Source: an uncultured Flavobacteriales bacterium
GTDB lineage: Bacteria > Bacteroidota > Bacteroidia > Flavobacteriales > Weeksellaceae
Reading direction: 5' to 3'
Assembly (NCBI GenBank): GCA_937973555.1
Contig: CALJKL010000019.1
Span: forward strand, 62,001-126,000
Length of the DNA: 64,000 bases
The notes under the pieces are model-generated. The model searched no databases. It was not told the origin of the DNA and worked only from the letters and a program-made list of their open reading frames with translations. Both the position numbers and the translations under genes were made by a program. Position 1 is the first letter of the stretch. Every line of letters starts with the position of its first letter. Positions 27,922 to 35,557 of the stretch are shown piece after piece.

Positions 27922-29541
27922 ATGAAAAACATTAAAATCATCCAGGAGCTACACAATCTAGGTATTACGGGTTATCACGAAGTTGTATATAACCCAACCT
28001 ATGAAGAATTGTTTAAGGCAGAAATGTCTAATAAAAACAAAGGCTATGAAAAAGGAGCACTTACTGAATCCGGTGCTGTAGCTGTTAAAACAGGTGTTTT
28101 TACAGGTCGTTCTCCTAAAGACAGATATATTGTTTTGGATGATGTTACTAAAGATACTATTTGCTGGGACGGAAAGGTAAATTTCCCTACTACTGCAGAA
28201 ATTTTTGCCAGTTGCAAAGATTTGGTTTTAAAACAATTATCTACTTCTAAAAAAATATATGTAGTAGATGCTTTCTGTGGTACCAACCCAGATACAAGAC
28301 TGAAAGTAAGATTTGTAATGGAAGTGGCTTGGCAGGCACATTTTGTGAGCAATATGTTCATACGTCCATCTCTTTATGAATTAGAGCATTTTGGTGAGCC
28401 AGATTTCATTGTGATGAATGGTTCTAAAACTACCAACCCAAATTGGGAGAAACAAGGATTAAATTCCGAAAATTTCATTATGTTTAACCTTACCGAAAAA
28501 ATCCAGATTATTGGCGGCACTTGGTATGGTGGCGAAATGAAAAAAGGAATGTTTGCCATGATGAACTACTATCTTCCACTGAAAGGAATGGCTTCTATGC
28601 ATTGTTCTGCAAACGTTGGCGAAAAAGGAGATGTTGCCCTTTTCTTTGGTCTTTCAGGCACCGGTAAAACTACCCTTTCTGCAGACCCTAAACGTTACCT
28701 AATTGGTGATGACGAACATGGATGGGATGATAACGGAGTATTTAATTACGAAGGAGGATGTTATGCCAAAGTAATAGATCTTACAGAAGAAAAAGAGCCA
28801 GACATTTTCAGAGCCATCAAGAGAGATGCTTTGTTAGAAAACGTAGTAGTAAATGAATATGGAGAAATAGACTACCAAGACAATTCTATTACAGAAAACA
28901 CCAGGGTTTCTTATCCAATTTATCATATCAACAAGATTGTATTGCCTTCTAAAGCCGGCCATGCAAGCAAAATAGTTTATCTATCTGCAGATGCATTCGG
29001 GGTGTTGCCGCCGGTTTCTATTCTTAATGAAGATCAGGCACAGTATCACTTCTTGTGCGGATATACTTCTAAATTGGCAGGAACCGAAAGAGGTATTACA
29101 GAGCCGCAACCATCATTCTCTCCGGCCTTCGGCGAAGCATTCTTAACACTCCATCCTACCATGTATTCTAAAACCTTAATCGGAAAAATGAAAGAACATG
29201 GGGCAAAAGCTTATTTGGTAAACACCGGCTGGAATGGTACAGGAAAACGTATTTCTCTTAAGGATACCCGTGCCATTATAGATGCCATTATAGATGGATC
29301 TATAGAAAATGCACCTACCACTACCATTCCAATTATGAATTTGGAAATTCCTACCACTTTGCCAAATGTTTCAGAAGGCATTCTAGATCCTAGAAATACA
29401 TATGCAAATGCTGCTGAATGGGAAGCAAAAGCAAAAGATTTGGGAGCAAGATATATTAAAAACTTCGAGCAGTATTGTGATACTGAAGAAGGAAGAAGAT
29501 TAGTAGCTGCAGGTCCGCAACTAGAACTTGCAAAAATATAA
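27922..29541 (+). CDS. pckA: Phosphoenolpyruvate carboxykinase (ATP)
   Basis: The enzyme interconverts oxaloacetate + ATP and phosphoenolpyruvate + CO2 + ADP, the entry to gluconeogenesis. The kinase loop GLSGTGKT is at residues 243-250 and is followed by IGDDEHGW, the metal-binding region; TGRSPKDRYI near the N-terminus and YTSKLAGTERG later are standard for the ATP-dependent type. The 539-residue length is normal. It has its own promoter and terminator. Confidence 0.97.
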   Translation: MKNIKIIQELHNLGITGYHEVVYNPTYEELFKAEMSNKNKGYEKGALTESGAVAVKTGVFTGRSPKDRYIVLDDVTKDTICWDGKVNFPTTAEIFASCKDLVLKQLSTSKKIYVVDAFCGTNPDTRLKVRFVMEVAWQAHFVSNMFIRPSLYELEHFGEPDFIVMNGSKTTNPNWEKQGLNSENFIMFNLTEKIQIIGGTWYGGEMKKGMFAMMNYYLPLKGMASMHCSANVGEKGDVALFFGLSGTGKTTLSADPKRYLIGDDEHGWDDNGVFNYEGGCYAKVIDLTEEKEPDIFRAIKRDALLENVVVNEYGEIDYQDNSITENTRVSYPIYHINKIVLPSKAGHASKIVYLSADAFGVLPPVSILNEDQAQYHFLCGYTSKLAGTERGITEPQPSFSPAFGEAFLTLHPTMYSKTLIGKMKEHGAKAYLVNTGWNGTGKRISLKDTRAIIDAIIDGSIENAPTTTIPIMNLEIPTTLPNVSEGILDPRNTYANAAEWEAKAKDLGARYIKNFEQYCDTEEGRRLVAAGPQLELAKI

Positions 29542-29545
29542 AAGC

Positions 29546-29575
29546 AAATCCTCAGTGAAAACTGAGGATTTTTTA
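29546..29575 (+). terminator. Terminator of pckA
   Basis: AAATCCTCAGT pairs with ACTGAGGATTT around a GAAA tetraloop, with a T run after it, directly downstream of pckA. Confidence 0.85.
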
Positions 29576-29579
29576 TTTG

Positions 29580-29668
29580 GGGGCGATTTTCCTGTCTTCG
29601 GCTCCCGCTTTCCGAAGTATCGGGAGATCTCCACCTACGCCGGAGCGCAAATTCGTCTGAGAAATTTA
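29580..29668. repeat. GC-rich structured element between pckA and aroQ
   Basis: About 37 of the 60 bases at 29591-29650 are G or C, far above the surrounding sequence. It contains two interlocked perfect 6-bp inverted repeats: CTTCGG (29596-29601) with CCGAAG (29612-29617), and CTCCCG (29602-29607) with CGGGAG (29621-29626). A 10-bp palindrome GGAGATCTCC follows at 29623-29632. It codes for nothing obvious. It could be an intergenic REP-like repeat; copies elsewhere in the genome would confirm that. Confidence 0.5.
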
Positions 29669-30073
29669 TCAAAGGCTCAAGATAGCCAGTCTGTAACCGC
29701 CAATCCCAAACCCAGAAATAATAGAATCTGTATAAGCTGCTGTTACCGATTTCTGACGGAAAACCTCACGTTGATAGATGTTACTGATGTGCACCTCTAT
29801 CTTCTTTTTTTGAATGTTTTTAAGGCAATCTGCTATGGCATAAGAATAATGGGTAAACGCACCAGGGTTAATCACGAACGCATCAAATTCCGCCCCTTGC
29901 AATTTGTCTATAATCTCTCCTTCATGATTAGACTGGAAATAAGAAATCTCATGCTGACTGAATTCCTGTTTCAGGCTATTCAGAACATCATCCATAGAAA
30001 CTGTTCCGTAAATTTCAGGTTCACGGGTTCCTAAAAGGTTAAGATTGGGGCCGTTTACAATTAAAATTTTCAT
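29669..30073 (-). CDS. aroQ: 3-dehydroquinate dehydratase, type II
   Basis: This shikimate-pathway enzyme dehydrates 3-dehydroquinate. The N-terminal ILIVNGPNLNLLGTREPEIYG includes the catalytic tyrosine (residue 22), NPGAFTHYSYA binds substrate, and HISNIYQRE contains the catalytic histidine. The length of 134 residues is slightly short of the usual 140-150 for the dodecameric type II enzyme. It has its own -7 box just downstream of the tRNA-Glu terminator. No other aro genes are nearby. Confidence 0.95.
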   Translation of the reverse strand: MKILIVNGPNLNLLGTREPEIYGTVSMDDVLNSLKQEFSQHEISYFQSNHEGEIIDKLQGAEFDAFVINPGAFTHYSYAIADCLKNIQKKKIEVHISNIYQREVFRQKSVTAAYTDSIISGFGIGGYRLAILSL

Positions 30074-30092
30074 ATTTCTGTTGAAATTTTAT

Positions 30093-30100
30093 CAAAGATA
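30093..30100 (-). promoter_or_regulatory. -7 box of aroQ
   Basis: TATCTTTG on the minus strand, 20 bases before the aroQ ATG. The -33 region falls in the arm of the tRNA terminator and shows no clear TTTG at the right spacing. Confidence 0.45.
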
Positions 30101-30101
30101 C

Positions 30102-30138
30102 AAAAAACAAAAAACTTCCGAGAATTCTCGGAAGTTTT
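30102..30138 (-). terminator. Terminator after tRNA-Glu / rpsT
   Basis: A perfect 28-base palindrome at 30111-30138 (arm AAAACTTCCGAGAA) is followed on the minus strand by a T-rich tail. It lies one base beyond the 3' end of the tRNA and separates it from aroQ. Confidence 0.8.
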
Positions 30139-30139
30139 G

Positions 30140-30211
30140 TAGCCCGTAGGGGAATCGAACCCCTCTTACCAGAATGAAAATCTGAGGTCCTAACCGATAG
30201 ACGAACGGGCC
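30140..30211 (-). tRNA. tRNA-Glu (UUC), first copy
   Basis: The minus strand folds as a 72-base tRNA: acceptor GGCCCGT/ACGGGCT with a G1-U72 pair, D arm GTCTATCGGTTAGGAC, anticodon loop TTTTCAT with anticodon TTC, and T arm AGGGGTTCGATTCCCCT. The discriminator base is A and CCA is not encoded. It starts 11 bases after the rpsT stop, so it is probably processed from the rpsT transcript. Confidence 0.95.
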
Positions 30212-30222
30212 AAATTTTATTC

Positions 30223-30477
30223 TTAAGCTAACTTGTTAACGTGTTTTGTTAACTTGCTTTTTAAGTTAGCAGCTTTGTTTTTATGAATAATATTTTTCTT
30301 TACCAATTTATCTAGTAAAGAGATTACTTTTGGCAGTTGCTCAGAAGCAGTTGCTTTGTTTTCTTCATTTCTTAATACTTTCACAGCCGTTCTTGCGGTT
30401 TTGTGATAGTATCTGTTTCTCAATCTTCTTTTTTCAGATTGTCTGATTCTCTTAAGTGCTGATTTATGATTTGCCAT
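30223..30477 (-). CDS. rpsT: 30S ribosomal protein S20 (bS20)
   Basis: The 84-residue basic, helical protein begins MANHKSALKRIRQSEKRRLR, typical of bS20, which binds 16S rRNA early in 30S assembly. It lies between two tRNA-Glu genes on the same strand and has its own full promoter at 30498-30528. The downstream tRNA has no promoter of its own in the 11-base gap, so the two are likely on one transcript. Confidence 0.97.
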   Translation of the reverse strand: MANHKSALKRIRQSEKRRLRNRYYHKTARTAVKVLRNEENKATASEQLPKVISLLDKLVKKNIIHKNKAANLKSKLTKHVNKLA

Positions 30478-30497
30478 AACTGTCTCAAATGTGGGTG

Positions 30498-30528
30498 CAA
30501 ATATAAAAACTATTTTTTAATCTGCAAA
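30498..30528 (-). promoter_or_regulatory. rpsT promoter
   Basis: On the minus strand TTTG (30525-30528), a 19-base spacer and TATATTTG (30498-30505) match the consensus exactly. The spacer begins CAGATTAAAAAA and CACCC follows the -7 box, features shared with the rpsL and rplC promoters. Confidence 0.8.
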
Positions 30529-30556
30529 TTATTTTTAATTATTTTTTTATTTTTTG

Positions 30557-30628
30557 TAGCCTATAGGGGAATCGAACCCCTGTTGCAAGAATGAAAATCT
30601 TGAGTCCTAACCACTAGACGAATAGGCC
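30557..30628 (-). tRNA. tRNA-Glu (UUC), second copy
   Basis: The minus strand folds as a 72-base tRNA with acceptor GGCCTAT/ATAGGCT, anticodon loop TTTTCAT (anticodon TTC) and the same T arm as the first copy. The acceptor stem differs from the first copy by paired changes, which argues that both are functional. CCA is not encoded. It has its own promoter at 30645-30675. Confidence 0.95.
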
Positions 30629-30644
30629 AAAAATTTTGTGCGTG

Positions 30645-30675
30645 CAAAAATATAAACTTTTTGAGACCTCACAAA
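30645..30675 (-). promoter_or_regulatory. tRNA-Glu promoter
   Basis: TTTG (30672-30675), a 19-base spacer and TATTTTTG (30645-30652) on the minus strand. The spacer contains CTCAAAAA and the -7 box is followed by CACGC. Confidence 0.75.
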
Positions 30676-30686
30676 ATTTTAAACTG

Positions 30687-31961
30687 TTATTTATAAACTT
30701 TTTCTATAACAGTATTCTGAATGCCTTTTTCTTCTATTTCTTTTTGTAATCTGATGGCTGCTTCTAGAGAACCTACTTCTCCATAAGTGTAATAAAACAT
30801 TCCATCAGCCTTTGTTTTTTCTACTTCTTTTAAGTTTTTTAGAATAGGTGATGCGTTAGGAAGTTTGTCTTTTCCTGCATATACTTCTATCCTGTAGTAG
30901 CCGGTATTCATGTTTTGATTGGGAATAAAACTTACAGCGGCAGCGTTTTTAAAGCCGGCATCTTTAGCGGTTTTAAGGTTGCTTTCTTTTATAGATGCAA
31001 AATTGGTAACACTGTAATAATATTTATACAGCCCATTTTCTTTTATGGTAAGAATATAGTTGAGGCCTTTCAGGGCAGGATCTCCATCATTGTATTTATT
31101 AGGAGTGCTCATCAATAAAATTCTGAAGTCATTTTTAAGTGGCTGCTCTTTTGGCTCCTCTACTTTTTTTTGCTGATTATTTCGATCAATTTTCTTTTTG
31201 TAGTTGATTACAGAATTGTAGATAGATTCAGCGATTTCTTCTTGTCCGTTTTCGGAAGCAAGGTAAGCTGCCTCTTCTGGATTACTGATGAAGCCAGTCT
31301 CTATAAGCACAGAAGGCATGGCGTTTAGCCTTAGTACGTGAAGGTTTTTTTGCATTACACCTCTGGAAAATCTTTTGTCTTTTTTGGCAAAATTTTCCTC
31401 TACAAAACCTCCGAAGATGAGGCTGCTTTCCAAATATTTGCTTTGCTGAATTTTTAAGGCGATGAGGGATTCTGGTGACGAAGGATCATAAGATGCAAAC
31501 ATCTCTTTGTCTTTGGTGTCCAAGAAAATTACGTCATTTTCTCGTTTAGCCACTTCTAGGTTGGTTCTGTTTTGATCTGGCCCTTGCACATAGGTTTCTG
31601 TGCCATAAGGAGAAGGTTTTACATTGGCATTGCAATGAACCGAGATAAATAAATCTGCATGGCTTCTATTGGCAAGATCTGTTCGGTCTATAAGAGAGGG
31701 GTATTCGTCTATTTTTCGGGTGTAGATGATTTTGAAGTCTTTATTCCTTTCGAGCATTCTTCCGAGTTTCAGGATAATCTCTAGAGTGATGTCTTTTTCC
31801 TGAACCAGACCAATATTATCGTATTTTCTATTGGCGCCTATGTCTTTGCCGCCGTGCCCTGCATCTAAAACAATTACGAATTTTTTTTGAGCGTTAAGCT
31901 GTGAAAAAAACAGAAAAAAAATAGTTAAAATTATATTAAATGCCTGTTTATACCTGTTCAT
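30687..31961 (-). CDS. N-acetylmuramoyl-L-alanine amidase with SPOR-like C-terminus
   Basis: The enzyme cuts the bond between MurNAc and the stem peptide in peptidoglycan. A signal peptide (ends SQLNAQ) is followed by VLDAGHGGKDIGA with zinc ligand His36, the second histidine in FISVHCNAN and the catalytic glutamate in ETGFISNPEEA, all typical of the Amidase_3 family. Residues from about 290 form a repeated SPOR-like region that would bind denuded septal glycan. A role in cell separation is likely. It is divergent from lptD over 45 bases. Confidence 0.9.
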   Translation of the reverse strand: MNRYKQAFNIILTIFFLFFSQLNAQKKFVIVLDAGHGGKDIGANRKYDNIGLVQEKDITLEIILKLGRMLERNKDFKIIYTRKIDEYPSLIDRTDLANRSHADLFISVHCNANVKPSPYGTETYVQGPDQNRTNLEVAKRENDVIFLDTKDKEMFASYDPSSPESLIALKIQQSKYLESSLIFGGFVEENFAKKDKRFSRGVMQKNLHVLRLNAMPSVLIETGFISNPEEAAYLASENGQEEIAESIYNSVINYKKKIDRNNQQKKVEEPKEQPLKNDFRILLMSTPNKYNDGDPALKGLNYILTIKENGLYKYYYSVTNFASIKESNLKTAKDAGFKNAAAVSFIPNQNMNTGYYRIEVYAGKDKLPNASPILKNLKEVEKTKADGMFYYTYGEVGSLEAAIRLQKEIEEKGIQNTVIEKVYK

Positions 31962-31975
31962 CTTTCAAAAATTAT

Positions 31976-31983
31976 TAATTTTG
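31976..31983 (+). promoter_or_regulatory. -7 box of lptD
   Basis: TAATTTTG on the plus strand, 23 bases before the TTG start of lptD. It lies only four bases from the oppositely directed amidase box, so polymerase cannot occupy both at once. Confidence 0.45.
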
Positions 31984-31987
31984 AAGC

Positions 31988-31995
31988 CAAAATTA
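31988..31995 (-). promoter_or_regulatory. -7 box of the amidase gene
   Basis: TAATTTTG on the minus strand, 26 bases before the amidase ATG; faces the lptD box at 31976-31983. No clear -33 element. Confidence 0.45.
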
Positions 31996-32006
31996 TTTAC
32001 ACTCCA

Positions 32007-34595
32007 TTGATTAAAAACGGTTTCAAAAATACCTTACATATTTTAATTATCCTAATTTTTAACAATTTTTTAGCACAGAAAACGCTGGAAATTAATAAAA
32101 AAAATAGTGATAATACTATCGTTGTTTCCAAAAAAGATACGGTAAAAATAGAGAAAGAACAGCTGGAAGACATTGTAAAATCTAAGGCTGATAATATCAG
32201 GAATGATCTTCCCAAGAAAATGTCTTACCTTAATACCAAGGCGGAGGTTACCTATCAGGATATGAAAATCAATGCAGATTATATCCAGATTGATTGGAAT
32301 AAGGGGATGATCTTTGCCCGTGGGAAAATAGATTCTACAGGAAGGGTTATAGAGCCCGCTATTGCTACACAAGGTGGTAAAAAATATGAGTATACCAGTT
32401 TCAACTACAACTATAAAACAAAACAGGCGGTAGCCTTTGATGCCAGAACAGAAGAAAATGAAGGCGTGATTGTGGCACAAAAGACCAAAAAAATAAGCGA
32501 TTCGGTATTTTATATGAAAAGAGGGAAATATACCACTGATGAATATTTCCTAAAAAAGAAAGATACCATTGCAGATTATTATTTATTAGCTCCGGATATT
32601 AAATACATAAAGGGAAAGGAAAATTCTAAAATCATTACTGGCCCTATACAAATGTATATAGAGCGTGTGCCTACTCCTCTAATTATGCCATTTGCCATTT
32701 TGCCGATAACCGATAAAAGAATGGCAGGAATCCTGATTCCAAGTTTTGGAGAAAGACAAGACGTGGGATTCTTCTTAAACAGCCTCGGTTATTACCAGCC
32801 TATAGGAGAGCATTTTGATTTGAAAACCTATGTAGATTATTATACTAAAGGAAGTTGGAATTTTAGACCAGAACTCACTTATCGAAAAAAATACAAATAC
32901 AATGGCTCCTTCAGGGCGGAAATTGGAAATACGGTAAGAGGAATTAAAGGTCTGGATAATTATACCAAAAGTGGAGTGTATAATATTGCATGGACACATT
33001 CTCAGGACACCAAGGCCAATCCTTTTTTTAATTTCACGGCTTCTGTAAATATAACGAGTAACAAGTTTTACAATAACTCGGTAAATAATGCCCATATATT
33101 TAACCAAAGTGCATTAAATGCACAGCAGAATTCATCCATCAGTATTACGAAAAGATTTTTGAACTTGCCTATTACCATTACAGGAACGGGTAGCTATTCC
33201 CAAAACTTCAATACCGGTCTTACGGACTTGAGGCTTCCCCAGTTGAATGTAGCCATTAATCAGTTTTATCTTTTGAAGCCTAAAACAGGCATCAGAACGG
33301 GCCTGCTCGAGAACATAAACGTTAATACAGGTTTGCAGTTTAGTAATTACGTTTCCGGAATCAGTAGCAGTGATATGTTTACCAAAACCATGTGGGATAA
33401 ATTGCAAACGGGTGCCAAAAATAATATTTCATTAGCCACCAATACTACCATTGCAAAATATTTTACCTTTTCTATTGGTGCCAATGTTGATAATGTGCTT
33501 ACTACCAAAACCATTACCAAAGAGTACAACCCTATTACCAATAAAACAGAAAGTTTTTTAAATAAAAATTTAACCGGTTACTCTACTTTTTCTACCTCGG
33601 TAAGCATGCAAACTGTTTTATACGGGATGCTGAAATTCAGAAAAGATTCCAAAATACAGGCTATCCGTCACATGATGACGCCAAGCATAGGTTTTACCTA
33701 TTCTCCGGATTTTGGCGCGCCAAGTTTTGGATATTTCAAAAGTTATTACAACGAAAGAGGAGAACTTACCACTTATTCTATTTTTGAAGGAGGAATGTTT
33801 GGCTCACCAAGTTCTGGCCTCTCTCAGTCTATAGGATTCAACATTAGCAACAACCTAGAGATGAAGGTGAAAAGCAAAACCGATTCTACCGGTGTAAAAA
33901 AAGTAAAACTTTTTGAAAGTTTAAACATCAGCGGAGGGTATAATTTTGCAGCTAAGGACCACAAATGGTCTTATATTACCATCAGTACACAGACTTCATT
34001 TTTTCAGAACAAGCTGAATGTGAACTCTAACCTTACCATAGACCCATACCAAACCATTTTTGCTCCGGGGGCCACTACAGGCACCCGAACAGAAAACTTT
34101 GGCTTTACTGTTCAAAATTTTAACCTTAATTTTTCTTTTCCTTTAAACAATGAATTTTTTGGCCAAAAGCAGGATGTGAGTAAGAAGTATAAAACCAAAG
34201 GAGAAATAAGAAATGAGGTGTATTATTTTGATCAGGACAATTATGCAAGATTTAATCAGCCTTGGACTCTTAATATGAACGCTAATTATGGCTATTCTAA
34301 AGGAGGAACCAAGTTTGGTACCAGTGTAGCATCTGTAGGTTTGGATGGTTCTTTGAAACTTACTCCCTATTGGAATCTAACGGGCAATACCCATTATGAT
34401 TTTATTTCTCAAAAACTGGCTTACACCAGATTAGGATTTTCCAGAGATCAAAGAAGTTTTACTTTTAGTTTCAACTGGGTGCCTTTCGGACAATATAAAG
34501 TATATGATTTTTTCATCAGCATTAAGGCAAATATCTTGAAAGATGCTGTGAAATATAAAGAAAGAAGTTTTACACAGCCAAACAGTTCTTTCTAA
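32007..34595 (+). CDS. lptD: LPS-assembly outer membrane protein LptD
   Basis: LptD is the barrel that inserts lipopolysaccharide into the outer leaflet. The 862-residue protein has a signal-like N-terminus (HILIILIFNNFLAQ), then an OstA/LptA-like jellyroll (AEVTYQDMKINADYIQIDW, GKIDSTGRVIEPAIAT) and a large C-terminal barrel. The region PTPLIMPFAILPITDKRMAG is typical of flavobacterial LptD. It starts with TTG at 32007: there is no in-frame ATG before residue 72, and losing that part would remove the signal peptide. LptE and the other Lpt genes are not in the window. Confidence 0.9.
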   Translation: MIKNGFKNTLHILIILIFNNFLAQKTLEINKKNSDNTIVVSKKDTVKIEKEQLEDIVKSKADNIRNDLPKKMSYLNTKAEVTYQDMKINADYIQIDWNKGMIFARGKIDSTGRVIEPAIATQGGKKYEYTSFNYNYKTKQAVAFDARTEENEGVIVAQKTKKISDSVFYMKRGKYTTDEYFLKKKDTIADYYLLAPDIKYIKGKENSKIITGPIQMYIERVPTPLIMPFAILPITDKRMAGILIPSFGERQDVGFFLNSLGYYQPIGEHFDLKTYVDYYTKGSWNFRPELTYRKKYKYNGSFRAEIGNTVRGIKGLDNYTKSGVYNIAWTHSQDTKANPFFNFTASVNITSNKFYNNSVNNAHIFNQSALNAQQNSSISITKRFLNLPITITGTGSYSQNFNTGLTDLRLPQLNVAINQFYLLKPKTGIRTGLLENINVNTGLQFSNYVSGISSSDMFTKTMWDKLQTGAKNNISLATNTTIAKYFTFSIGANVDNVLTTKTITKEYNPITNKTESFLNKNLTGYSTFSTSVSMQTVLYGMLKFRKDSKIQAIRHMMTPSIGFTYSPDFGAPSFGYFKSYYNERGELTTYSIFEGGMFGSPSSGLSQSIGFNISNNLEMKVKSKTDSTGVKKVKLFESLNISGGYNFAAKDHKWSYITISTQTSFFQNKLNVNSNLTIDPYQTIFAPGATTGTRTENFGFTVQNFNLNFSFPLNNEFFGQKQDVSKKYKTKGEIRNEVYYFDQDNYARFNQPWTLNMNANYGYSKGGTKFGTSVASVGLDGSLKLTPYWNLTGNTHYDFISQKLAYTRLGFSRDQRSFTFSFNWVPFGQYKVYDFFISIKANILKDAVKYKERSFTQPNSSF

Positions 34596-34615
34596 GAATA
34601 TTTCAGAAAAAAAAT

Positions 34616-34623
34616 TATATTTG
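34616..34623 (+). promoter_or_regulatory. -7 box of ridA
   Basis: TATATTTG lies about 52 bases before the ridA ATG at 34675. A -33 TTTG is not evident. Confidence 0.4.
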
Positions 34624-34674
34624 CCAAATCAAAATCTAAATCAGCATTAGGTTTTTGTGTCAAAATTCAAAAAA

Positions 34675-35058
34675 ATGAGCAAGAAAGTAATTTCTACCGT
34701 CAATGCACCTGCTGCTATTGGCCCTTATTCTCAGGCAAATTTTATAAACGGAGTATTGTATATTTCGGGGCAAATCCCTATTGACCCAGCAACCGGAAAT
34801 TTAGTAGATGGTATTGAAAAAGAGACGCACCAGGTCATGAAAAACTTGAAAGCGGTACTAGAAGAAGCCGGCATGAGTTTTTCTAATGTGGTGAAGGCAA
34901 CTATTTTCCTTAAAAACATGGATGATTTTACCGCTATGAACGAAATCTATGCTTCTTATTTGGACTCTAACAGTTTTCCGGCAAGAGAAACCGTTCAGGT
35001 GGCATGTCTGCCAAAAAATGTAAGTGTAGAAATATCAATGATTGCACATCAGTTCTAG
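34675..35058 (+). CDS. ridA: RidA family enamine/imine deaminase
   Basis: RidA removes reactive enamines such as 2-aminoacrylate. The body STVNAPAAIGPYSQANFING is diagnostic, and ARETVQVACLPKNVSVEI near the C-terminus carries the conserved arginine. I use ATG 34675, giving 127 residues, the family's standard length; the frame could also begin at GTG 34657, adding six residues. The next gene starts immediately after its stop codon. Confidence 0.92.
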   Translation: MSKKVISTVNAPAAIGPYSQANFINGVLYISGQIPIDPATGNLVDGIEKETHQVMKNLKAVLEEAGMSFSNVVKATIFLKNMDDFTAMNEIYASYLDSNSFPARETVQVACLPKNVSVEISMIAHQF

Positions 35059-35484
35059 ATGAATTTTTTAAGAAATACTTTGGGCGTTTTATTGGGATTG
35101 GCTGCTGCTGGTGTCATTATTTCGCTTTGCTTAAAAACAAATCCTTCTTGGATTGTTTACAAAGAATTCGCCCCTTTCGAACATTGGGAAAGTATTTTGC
35201 AAAACGCATCAGGAAAATCAGGATTTTTTTGGACGTTATTGGCTTCATCAGGTTTGGGAGTTACAATAGGAGGGGTGATTACCGCAGTGGTTGTAAAATA
35301 TGCTAAAGTAGCCTACGCTATTTTAATAGGCTTTATTATGTTGTTTATTGCCATGCTCGATATTATTATATTTCCATACCATCCTACCTTTTATAAGATT
35401 CTGATTTTTATTACTTATTTTCCTTTTGCGTGGATAGGGGGTAAAATTGTAGAGGTGATTTATGAAAGAAATAAGAAGAGATAA
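35059..35484 (+). CDS. Small membrane protein, function unknown
   Basis: I do not recognise a family. The 141-residue protein has four hydrophobic segments at about residues 5-24, 55-79, 84-105 and 110-132 and a basic C-terminus (ERNKKR), so it should sit in the inner membrane with that tail inside. It begins directly after the ridA stop with no gap, so it is cotranscribed and probably coupled. It resembles many small flavobacterial membrane proteins without known role. Confidence 0.75.
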   Translation: MNFLRNTLGVLLGLAAAGVIISLCLKTNPSWIVYKEFAPFEHWESILQNASGKSGFFWTLLASSGLGVTIGGVITAVVVKYAKVAYAILIGFIMLFIAMLDIIIFPYHPTFYKILIFITYFPFAWIGGKIVEVIYERNKKR

Positions 35485-35501
35485 TTTTTTAAATAATATA
35501 A

Positions 35502-35538
35502 AAATAAAAGCCTTTCCATTACGGAAAGGCTTTTATTT
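35502..35538. terminator. Bidirectional terminator between 35059-35484 and htrA
   Basis: A 16-bp stem built on AAAAGCCTTTCC/GGAAAGGCTTTT with an ATTAC loop and A/T flanks lies between convergent genes. Confidence 0.85.
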
Positions 35539-35557
35539 TATATAAAGTGATTATTAA

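Noticed and set aside
29528..30034. Plus-strand open frame over aroQ
   Set aside because: It is antisense to aroQ and crosses the pckA terminator and the GC-rich element.
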